Assembly: GCA_029433475.1 (NCBI GenBank) | Contig: JAQTIE010000005.1 | Coordinates: forward strand, 179,878-220,639 | Length of the DNA: 40,762 nucleotides | Direction: 5' to 3' | DNA from: Neisseriaceae bacterium ESL0693 | GTDB lineage: Bacteria; Pseudomonadota; Gammaproteobacteria; Burkholderiales; Neisseriaceae | Shown: positions 34,251 through 40,762 of the stretch, piece by piece | How the letters are laid out: every line of letters starts with the position of its first letter | How positions within the stretch are numbered: the stretch's first letter is position 1 | Made by a program: the position numbers and the translations under genes | Notes under the pieces: generated by a model | The model's input: the letters and a program-made list of their open reading frames with translations, nothing else | What the model was told of the DNA's origin: nothing | Databases searched by the model: none

Positions 34251-36938
34251 ATGAAAGATTCAATACAATTATTGCGTAAACTGAATGAACACAGTGCCAG
34301 AGCACTGAACGAAGCCGCCAGCTTATGTTTAAGCCGCGGCCATCAGGAAATACTGCCCGAACATCTTCTTATCAAGCTACTTGAAAATGACAATAATGAT
34401 TTGAATCTGTTATTGCGACAGAACAACATAAACATTAACAGGCTATGGGATGACTTGCTGACCGGACTTGATGGCCTCAACTGGCAGCATGGCAACCAGA
34501 AACCGGAATTATCACGCGCCCTGGTCAAATGGCTGCAACAGGCATGGCTGATTGCTTCCGTAGATAATGGACAACAGGAAATACGCTCATTAAATTTATT
34601 GCAGGCCATTCAGAAAATACCCAGTATTTTCACCCTGACCGATCTGTGGCAATTACTCATGTTTCGCCAGGGCTTACTGACTCAGGCCAGCCAGTGGTTA
34701 AACCAGTATTCAGTAGAATCACCAGAAGCACTGACACCCAAAATAGCTGAAAACACAGCAAAAGCCGATGAAGTAAATACCATCAGCTCTATTACTCCAA
34801 CTGCCAGCCAAACACCTGCCCAGCAAGAAGCACTGGCACGCTTTACGCTCAATTTAACCGAAAGAGCCAGAGAAGGGCATATTGATGCCATTTTCGGCCG
34901 TGATGATGAAATTGCCCAGATAGAAGACATCCTCAGCCGCCGCCGTAAAAACAACCCCATTCTGGTGGGAGAGCCGGGCGTCGGTAAAACCGCGCTGGTT
35001 GAAGGACTGGCGCTGAAAATTGCCCATAATCAGGCCGGCAGCCATTTACAAGGCGTACAGATACTGGCGCTTGACATGGGTTTACTACAGGCCGGAGCTG
35101 GCATGAAAGGTGAATTTGAGCAACGCCTCAAGAATGTGATTGAAGCCATTCAGCACCATCCCCAGCCTACCATCTTATTCATAGACGAAGCCCATACCCT
35201 GATCGGCGCCGGTAATGAAGCCGGCGGCAGCGATGCCGCCAATTTACTCAAACCAGCACTGGCACGCGGCCAGCTGCGCACCATTGCCGCCACCACCTGG
35301 CGTGAATATAAACAATATTTTGAAACCGATGCCGCCCTGACGCGCCGTTTTCAACCCGTTAAAGTAGATGAACCAGATAATCAGCATGCCATACAAATGC
35401 TGCGTGGTCTGGCCGATTTATATGCAGCTCACCATCAAGTGCACATCCTTGATGAAGCCATTGAGGCCGCAGTTATCCTGTCACGCCGCTATCTGCCCGA
35501 ACGACAACTACCGGATAAAGCCATTGATCTTATTGATACCGCCTGTGCCAAAGTGCGACTCGGGCGACAAACACAACCCTTAACCCTCATTAAACAGCAA
35601 GCCCTGCAACAAGCCTATCAGCAGGAAATCACCCGTCTGGAAAACGATGAAGCACTAGGGCATACCATTGATCAGGCACGCCTGAATCACTGCCGCCAGC
35701 AATGGCAGCAACTGACCGAACAAAGCGAACAAACGCTGACCGAATTTCAGGCTGAGCAACTGGCCGCACAAAACGTATTAACCGCCAGAGAGCAGACAAC
35801 CACCGATAATCTGCCGCACTATAACCAGATTTTTCAGCAACAGCAGCAGCATATTTATTTAGATGTAGATGCCAAAGTCATTGCCAGTATCATCAGCGAA
35901 TGGACCGGCATTGCCACCGGTCAGCTACTGGAAGACGAACTTCAGCGCCTGCTGAATCTGACCGACGAACTGAACCAGCAGATCATCGGCCAAGAAGACA
36001 GCATAGAAATTATTGTTAACCACATTCGTATCCAGAAAATGGGTTTAGGCAACAGCCAGCAGCCATTGGGTGTTTTTCTGTTAACCGGCCCTTCTGGTAT
36101 CGGTAAAACCAAAACAGCTCAGGCGCTGTCCAAAGCTCTTTTTAACAGTGATCAGGCCATCATCACCATCAACATGTCCGAATATCAGGAACCACACAGC
36201 GTAGCCCAGCTTAAAGGCGCGCCGCCAGGTTATGTCGGTTATGGTCAGGGCGGCATCTTAACCGAAGCCGTACGCAAACAGCCCTATGCTGTTATTCTGC
36301 TGGATGAAATCGAAAAAGCCCATCCAGACGTCTTAAACCTGTTTTATCAGGTATTTGACCAAGGCATCATGCGCGATGGCGAAGGCCGGTTGATCGACTT
36401 TAAAAACACCATCATCCTCATGACCGCCAATATCGGCAGTGAAGAGCTGCAAGCAGCACCTGAAGCCGATCTGACTACACGATTGCAACTGGTAGATGAA
36501 CCATTGCGGCAGGCATTGCCGGCCGCCTTACTCGGACGCATGCAGATACTTGCCTACCATCCATTAGGCAGCACGGACATGGCACACATCATCCGCCAGC
36601 AATTGGCCGGACTGTTTGAAAAAATACATCGCCAGCTGGGCGCCAGCGGATACTGTAGCGATGAACTCATCAACGCACTGGCGCACAGCGTTGCAGGGCA
36701 TGATCTGGGTGTACGCCATTTTGAACACACCCTGCAACAACAAATAATTCCTGAACTGGCCAGACAAATATTACTGTATCAGCAGCAACACCAACGTATT
36801 GCCCACATTCAGCTGGATATGGGTGAAAACGGCCTGTTGATCACCCTGAGTGATGCACCCGCAGACAATAACGCGCTTGCGGCTGACCCCACCTTTACCA
36901 GCGAATCCATAGCCAACCCCAGTGAGGTAAGCCCATAA
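34251..36938 (+). CDS. clpV: ClpV (TssH), T6SS sheath-recycling ATPase
   Basis: ClpV is an AAA+ unfoldase of the Hsp100 family that disassembles contracted TssB/TssC sheaths. The 895-aa protein has an N-terminal Clp repeat domain (~1-150) with LNEHSARALNEAASLCLSRG, a site known in ClpV for binding the TssC N-terminal helix. It has two ATPase modules: Walker A GEPGVGKT at 240-247 with ILFIDEAHTL, and Walker A GPSGIGKT at 613-620 with VILLDEIEKAHPD. A coiled-coil middle domain lies between them (~440-530). The C-terminal tail is acidic and Ala/Asn-rich. The ribosome site GAAGAGGTCGGA precedes the ATG. Confidence 0.95.
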   Translation: MKDSIQLLRKLNEHSARALNEAASLCLSRGHQEILPEHLLIKLLENDNNDLNLLLRQNNININRLWDDLLTGLDGLNWQHGNQKPELSRALVKWLQQAWLIASVDNGQQEIRSLNLLQAIQKIPSIFTLTDLWQLLMFRQGLLTQASQWLNQYSVESPEALTPKIAENTAKADEVNTISSITPTASQTPAQQEALARFTLNLTERAREGHIDAIFGRDDEIAQIEDILSRRRKNNPILVGEPGVGKTALVEGLALKIAHNQAGSHLQGVQILALDMGLLQAGAGMKGEFEQRLKNVIEAIQHHPQPTILFIDEAHTLIGAGNEAGGSDAANLLKPALARGQLRTIAATTWREYKQYFETDAALTRRFQPVKVDEPDNQHAIQMLRGLADLYAAHHQVHILDEAIEAAVILSRRYLPERQLPDKAIDLIDTACAKVRLGRQTQPLTLIKQQALQQAYQQEITRLENDEALGHTIDQARLNHCRQQWQQLTEQSEQTLTEFQAEQLAAQNVLTAREQTTTDNLPHYNQIFQQQQQHIYLDVDAKVIASIISEWTGIATGQLLEDELQRLLNLTDELNQQIIGQEDSIEIIVNHIRIQKMGLGNSQQPLGVFLLTGPSGIGKTKTAQALSKALFNSDQAIITINMSEYQEPHSVAQLKGAPPGYVGYGQGGILTEAVRKQPYAVILLDEIEKAHPDVLNLFYQVFDQGIMRDGEGRLIDFKNTIILMTANIGSEELQAAPEADLTTRLQLVDEPLRQALPAALLGRMQILAYHPLGSTDMAHIIRQQLAGLFEKIHRQLGASGYCSDELINALAHSVAGHDLGVRHFEHTLQQQIIPELARQILLYQQQHQRIAHIQLDMGENGLLITLSDAPADNNALAADPTFTSESIANPSEVSP

Positions 36939-36998
36939 CCCCAGACCCATGCCTGACTCAGACCATAACCATCGGTTCATCCGGCCAGACAGATTGAC

Positions 36999-37024
36999 GC
37001 AGTAGCCGCAGGCTACTGCCTTTG
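36999..37024 (+). terminator. Terminator after clpV
   Basis: GCAGTAGCC (36999-37007) pairs exactly with GGCTACTGC (37011-37019) over a 3-base loop, followed by CTTTGC. It separates the structural T6SS genes from the vgrG-effector unit. Confidence 0.65.
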
Positions 37025-37399
37025 CACATATTCATATATTGATGAATTCATGCACAGAAAAACAGAAACACTCATCTGTATTCATGGCCACATTAATCGG
37101 TCGTATGCAGTAGGTCAGGCAATAAACCTGTCCGCACCAAAACATACAGAGCAACAACCCTGAATCAGTCGCAGCAACAGAATCAGTCTGATATGAACCG
37201 CAATACAGGTAAAGATAACCCAAGTAGCACCATCATGGCTTTCGTTGGAATGCACAAACAACACACCTTCCACAAGAGCACTGTTGTTACCCGCATGAAG
37301 ACGCAGGCCAGCAATAAAAATATTTGAAATATACAGATTTAAATAAAAATGCCCAAACAGCCAATGACTGGTTTAGTTGATTAATAAAGGAAAAGTAAT
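37025..37399. other. Gene-free spacer before vgrG
   Basis: With the terminator this forms a 461-bp break in the T6SS locus. I see no gene, and the frames on the minus strand look accidental. The AT-rich right end (37310-37390) likely holds the promoter of the vgrG unit; AAAGGAAAAGTAAT before ATG 37400 is its ribosome site. Confidence 0.5.
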
Positions 37400-39817
37400 A
37401 TGCAGCAGCGTTATTATCTGAAGCTTAATCCGGCTCTGGAACAATTTGATCAGTTTTCAGTACACCATTTTTCACTGACCGAAGCACTGGACAGCTATTA
37501 TCAGCTGGAACTGGATGTCACCCATACAGACCACAACATCCCACTGGATCAACTGATTCATCAGCCAGTCACGTTTGTCATGTATGACAGCGAAAAACTC
37601 AATAGCCTCAGTATCCCCGGCATTGATCCCTTGCCCCAGGAACCCTGCCGCCAATGGCATGGCGTCATACAGACTGCTGCCTGTCTTAGCCACAGCGCCG
37701 ATGAAAGCCGCTACCGCCTTGTCATGGTGCCACGCATGGCATTACTCGATCAGATCGCCTGTACCCGCCTGTTTCAGCATGAAACAGCCCTCACCATTGT
37801 AGATAAAATCCTGCGCCATCATGGGTTTGGCGGAATTGACTTCCAGCTACAAAGCCAGCGTAGCCTGCCCAAATACGAACACCGCATGCAGTATCGCGAA
37901 ACCGACTGGGCATTTATCCGGCGCGTACTGGCACAGGAAGGACTATGGTTCCGGTTTGAACAAAGCGAAGCCAATGAAATTCTGGTGGTAGGTGACGACC
38001 TGAGCCATTACAACCACCGCGATGACCTCCAGCAATTGCCCTTTAAAACCCCGTCCGGCCTTGAAAGCACCCAGCAGCCAACAAACGCCGAGCTGGCGGC
38101 TGAACTGGCGTTTGATGTCAGTCCCCTGTCTTCAGCAGCCAAAGCTTTAATCTCTGCCGGTCGCCCTCAGGCAGCCATCACCGATTTTATCGTATCCTGT
38201 CAGGCTCAATATGTCAGTGTTAAAGTCAAAGACTATAACTATCGCGATGCCCAGAATGCTTTACTGGCAGAATCCGGCTTTGACAAACCACCTGCCGCCA
38301 CCCATGGCACCCCCTATCTGTATGGTCAGTTTCATCACAAAGACCCACAACAGGCTCAAAGCTATGCCCGTATCATTCATGAGCGCTCCCAGGCCATGCA
38401 CCTACAGGCAAAAGGCCAGAGCAGGGTAGAACAATTAAGCCCCGGCCACATTATCGGCTTTGCCGATGACGCTAAAATTGGCAGCATCAGACAATGGCTC
38501 ATCACCACAGTCATCCATCAAGGCAGTCGCGATGGTGACTATACCAACCACTTTGAAGCCATCAGCGCCGATCGGCAATGGCGGCCAGAATGGATACCCT
38601 ATCCGGTCATCGAAGGCACCCTTGCCGGCACCGTATGCGATGCCAGTCAGGGCGAATATGCCTGGATAGATGAAATGGGACGCTATATCGTCAAATTCAA
38701 TCTTGACCTCGATAGCTGGCAGCCCGGCGGCGAAAGCCGTCCTGTACGGCTGGCCAGACCCTATGCCGGCAGCGTATACGGCCAGCATTTCCCCTTACAC
38801 GCCGGCACCGAAGTTCAGCTCGCGTTTCAGAACGGCGACCCCGACCGCCCCTATATTGTCGGCGTATTACACACCAGTCTTGCCGTTGACCATGTTCCCA
38901 ACAGCTGGCGTACCCGTAACGTCATTCGTACCTGGGCCAATAATAAAATCCGACTGGAAGACCAGATCGGACACGAACACATCAAAATTGCCACCGAATA
39001 CCACAAAAGCCAGCTTGGCCTCGGTCATCTGGTTGACCGCAATCGCAAAAAACGCGGCGCCGGCTTCGAACTGCGTACCGATGGCCATGGCGCCATACGC
39101 TCAGCCAAAGGCCTCTATCTCAGCACCGAAGCACAACCGGGCGCCAACGGCATGCAACTAGAGCGCCAGACTGCCACCGCCGAAATAGAAAGCGCTGTCA
39201 GTCAGGCCATCAGTTTATCCAAAATCACCGCCCAGCATACTCAGAAAGCCCCTGCACTCAATACTTTGGCTGACCTGTCTCACGAGTGCAGCAGCCTCGA
39301 ATCTCCCGTCATTCTCACCAGTGCCGTTGCCGGTCTTGCACAAGTCACCCCCGCCTCAGTTCTCACCGGCGCAGCCAAAGACCTGCACCAGCAGGCCGGA
39401 GAAGACATTTTTATGGGTGCCGGTAAAAACATCACCCAGACCGCCACTGAATCCATTCAGCTCGTTGCCCAGACTGAAGACCTTAATCTCATCGCCGGTA
39501 AAAGCACCGCCCGCCTGGCCTCGCATGGCACCAATGTTGAGCTTATGGCTGCACAAAGCATCAGCCAGAACGCCGTAGCCGGCGAAATACTCCTGAATGC
39601 CAAAAATGGCATCAAACTGGCCAGCGGCGGCTCATATATCGAAATCAAAGATGGCAGAATCAGCTTTCACAGCGCAGGCCCGATCGAATATTACGGCAAT
39701 CACCAGTTTAGCGGCCCGCAAGGTGGTAATGTGCCTATGCCCGAAGTGCCCAGCTCTGTATGCCTTGAATGCCTGCGCAAAGCACGCGCTCACAGTATCG
39801 GCGTTCAAAATCGATGA
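37400..39817 (+). CDS. vgrG: VgrG (TssI), T6SS spike protein with DUF2345 extension
   Basis: VgrG trimers form the spike at the tip of the Hcp tube and carry effectors. The 805-aa protein starts with the phage gpD/gp27-like part (~1-380), which includes VHHFSLTEALDSYYQLELDV and YRETDWAFIRRVLAQEGLWF. The gp5-like OB-fold follows (~400-480) with GTVCDASQGEYAWIDEMGRY and VQLAFQNGDPDRPYIVGVLH. The needle region has NKIRLEDQIGHEHIKIATEY. A DUF2345-type beta-helix extension of repeated strands (~620-770) follows, such as EDIFMGAGKNITQTATESIQ and SYIEIKDGRISFHSAGPIEY. The last ~20 residues add a CLEC pair (Cys788, Cys791) and a basic tail, perhaps for a metal or adaptor contact. No catalytic domain is apparent. 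The DUF4123 adaptor gene follows after 15 bp. Confidence 0.94.
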   Translation: MQQRYYLKLNPALEQFDQFSVHHFSLTEALDSYYQLELDVTHTDHNIPLDQLIHQPVTFVMYDSEKLNSLSIPGIDPLPQEPCRQWHGVIQTAACLSHSADESRYRLVMVPRMALLDQIACTRLFQHETALTIVDKILRHHGFGGIDFQLQSQRSLPKYEHRMQYRETDWAFIRRVLAQEGLWFRFEQSEANEILVVGDDLSHYNHRDDLQQLPFKTPSGLESTQQPTNAELAAELAFDVSPLSSAAKALISAGRPQAAITDFIVSCQAQYVSVKVKDYNYRDAQNALLAESGFDKPPAATHGTPYLYGQFHHKDPQQAQSYARIIHERSQAMHLQAKGQSRVEQLSPGHIIGFADDAKIGSIRQWLITTVIHQGSRDGDYTNHFEAISADRQWRPEWIPYPVIEGTLAGTVCDASQGEYAWIDEMGRYIVKFNLDLDSWQPGGESRPVRLARPYAGSVYGQHFPLHAGTEVQLAFQNGDPDRPYIVGVLHTSLAVDHVPNSWRTRNVIRTWANNKIRLEDQIGHEHIKIATEYHKSQLGLGHLVDRNRKKRGAGFELRTDGHGAIRSAKGLYLSTEAQPGANGMQLERQTATAEIESAVSQAISLSKITAQHTQKAPALNTLADLSHECSSLESPVILTSAVAGLAQVTPASVLTGAAKDLHQQAGEDIFMGAGKNITQTATESIQLVAQTEDLNLIAGKSTARLASHGTNVELMAAQSISQNAVAGEILLNAKNGIKLASGGSYIEIKDGRISFHSAGPIEYYGNHQFSGPQGGNVPMPEVPSSVCLECLRKARAHSIGVQNR

Positions 39818-39832
39818 AAAGGAGCCAGACTA

Positions 39833-40651
39833 ATGGTACAAATGATTGAAAAACCAATAAAAAATAGTAAAGAACTGGTACAGAATATGCTCAAGGCCAC
39901 CGAAAGCCTCGGTCACGAACAACTTTTTTTACTGATTGATTTATGTGATATTCAGCAGCCACTACTGGCCACCATCGCCAGCTGGCAGCCAAAACAGTCT
40001 TACTGGCTATTGTTTGAACAAACACCAGAAGCCTCCATCAGCGAGCATGGACCGCTATTACTTAGCCTTGACATACACAACCTCAGCCACATAGAACTTC
40101 TGCAAAAAATCAGCCAGCACTGCTACAACGACAACCGCCTGATCGGCTTTAACAGCACCTTTCCCGCCAGCACCCTCGTGTCTCATCTGCGCGCTGCCAT
40201 GCAACTGAGCTGGCACGACGATACCGGTGAAAAAAAAGGCCTGTTGCGCTACTATGTCCCTGATCTATTCGAAGCCGTTAACAACATCTTCACCCCGTTT
40301 CAATACAATTGGTTTCATCAATACACACTGCAATGGTTTTTCATGCCCGATGACGGCCAGTGGCAAATCATGCCCGTCGTACCCGCCAAGCAGACCCAGC
40401 TGTCTGTCAGTGGACTGGTGTTTACCGATACCCAATACCATTTATTATTACTCTGGTCAGATGCATTTAGATTTTATCGTAAATACAAAGATATACTCCA
40501 GTCAAAATATCATGACAGCCAGAGAGTATTACTGTTGAAATTATATGAAATTGCCTGCCGTGCAGATAAAGCCGGCATTTATAGTCAGGACAAACTGGAA
40601 CAGTATTATTTTAACGAACTCGGAATCAGCCATGAAGCAGCAGCATCCTGA
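39833..40651 (+). CDS. DUF4123-family T6SS effector adaptor (Tap/TEC type)
   Basis: DUF4123 proteins bind an effector and load it onto the cognate VgrG. The 272-aa protein fits by size and place, between vgrG and an effector gene. The N-terminal half has the family pattern EQLFLLIDLCDIQQPLLATI, then YWLLFEQTPEASISEHGPLL (matching the usual 'a.GPlL...' element), then DNRLIGFNSTFPASTLVSHL with the family's 'S..p...L..HLr' element. The LLRYYVPDLFEAVNNIFTPF segment matches the 'l.RfyDPrvl..ll..l' block. The last ~80 residues are helical and highly charged. The ribosome site AAAAGGAG precedes ATG 39833. It overlaps the next gene by 20 bp, pointing to coupled expression with the effector. Confidence 0.82.
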   Translation: MVQMIEKPIKNSKELVQNMLKATESLGHEQLFLLIDLCDIQQPLLATIASWQPKQSYWLLFEQTPEASISEHGPLLLSLDIHNLSHIELLQKISQHCYNDNRLIGFNSTFPASTLVSHLRAAMQLSWHDDTGEKKGLLRYYVPDLFEAVNNIFTPFQYNWFHQYTLQWFFMPDDGQWQIMPVVPAKQTQLSVSGLVFTDTQYHLLLLWSDAFRFYRKYKDILQSKYHDSQRVLLLKLYEIACRADKAGIYSQDKLEQYYFNELGISHEAAAS

Positions 40652-40762
40652 CCGTAAGGCGAAGAATCATTCATCCCATCATCAGCAATGCCTGAAGAAA
40701 CTGAAGATCAGCCTGTTTTTTGATGGTACTGACAGCCATGAAAAGGCTGACAGTGCCGTTAC
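40632..40762 (+). CDS. Start of a DUF2235 / Tle1-like T6SS phospholipase effector (3' end outside window)
   Basis: Only the first 43 codons are present. After a basic, His-rich start (MKQQHPDRKAKNHSSHHQQ) comes KLKISLFFDGTDSHEKADS, where LFFDGT (28-33) is the opening motif of DUF2235 hydrolases. That family includes the Tle1 phospholipase effectors of T6SS. The GxSxG nucleophile motif would lie beyond the window and cannot be checked. Its position directly behind vgrG and a DUF4123 adaptor supports an effector role. An immunity gene would be expected next to it. The ATG lies inside the end of the adaptor gene (20-bp overlap). Confidence 0.75.
   Translation, partial: MKQQHPDRKAKNHSSHHQQCLKKLKISLFFDGTDSHEKADSAV

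Noticed and set aside
36939-37399. Missing T6SS gene (such as a PAAR protein) between clpV and vgrG
   Set aside because: No frame of adequate length with PAAR or other T6SS motifs on either strand; the segment has a terminator and promoter-like DNA instead.

Overview
The window looks like chromosome of a betaproteobacterium of the family Neisseriaceae. The evidence is a bamD / rluD-pgeF divergent pair, a Neisseria-type PilZ encoded between holB and tatD, a LeuA of neisserial type, moderate GC content with AT-rich spacers, and a type VI secretion system (T6SS). A bee-gut Snodgrassella-like symbiont is my best guess. That is inference from remembered family resemblance, not a database result.

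Layout, left to right. (1) 1-546 is the C-terminal end of a large RTX-type secreted protein. (2) 635-5400 is housekeeping: bamD (-), then rluD-pgeF (+), then leuA (+). The leuA reading frame carries an in-frame N-terminal helix-turn-helix domain, and long inverted repeats lie upstream of it. (3) 5739-10938 (-) holds a nicotinamidase-like hydrolase and three tandem paralogous membrane-anchored proteins of unknown function. Each paralogue is followed by a perfect hairpin. (4) 10939-13506 is mostly decayed or non-coding sequence around one macro-domain gene. (5) 13507-18085 (-) is a tight operon read as mltG-tmk-holB-pilZ-tatD-PhnP-like hydrolase.

(6) 18377-24652 is a tRNA-Ala(GGC) gene with a 6.2 kb island inserted at its 3' end. 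The island is bounded by a 40-bp direct repeat of the tRNA 3' end. Its main cargo is a 1670-residue single-polypeptide restriction-modification enzyme (nuclease, helicase, methyltransferase and specificity regions). It also carries a small unknown gene and a broken small gene, and I see no integrase. (7) 24695-27111 is very AT-rich, with one membrane-protein pseudogene.

(8) 27112 to the end is part of a T6SS locus: tssB, tssC, a 0.9 kb gap, tssK, tssL, tagL, hcp, clpV (tssH), a 0.46 kb gap, vgrG, a DUF4123 adaptor, and the start of a DUF2235 (Tle1-like) phospholipase effector. TssB/TssC form the contractile sheath, Hcp the inner tube, VgrG the spike and ClpV the recycling ATPase. TssK links baseplate to membrane complex, and TssL with TagL anchors the machine in the envelope. 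The DUF4123 protein probably loads the effector onto VgrG. TssA, E, F, G, J and M are not in this window and must lie elsewhere if the system works.

Most unusual points: the helix-turn-helix/LeuA fusion with two plausible start sites and a repeat-rich leader, the three-paralogue family with a shared promoter-like element, and the tRNA-borne restriction island without a recombinase.
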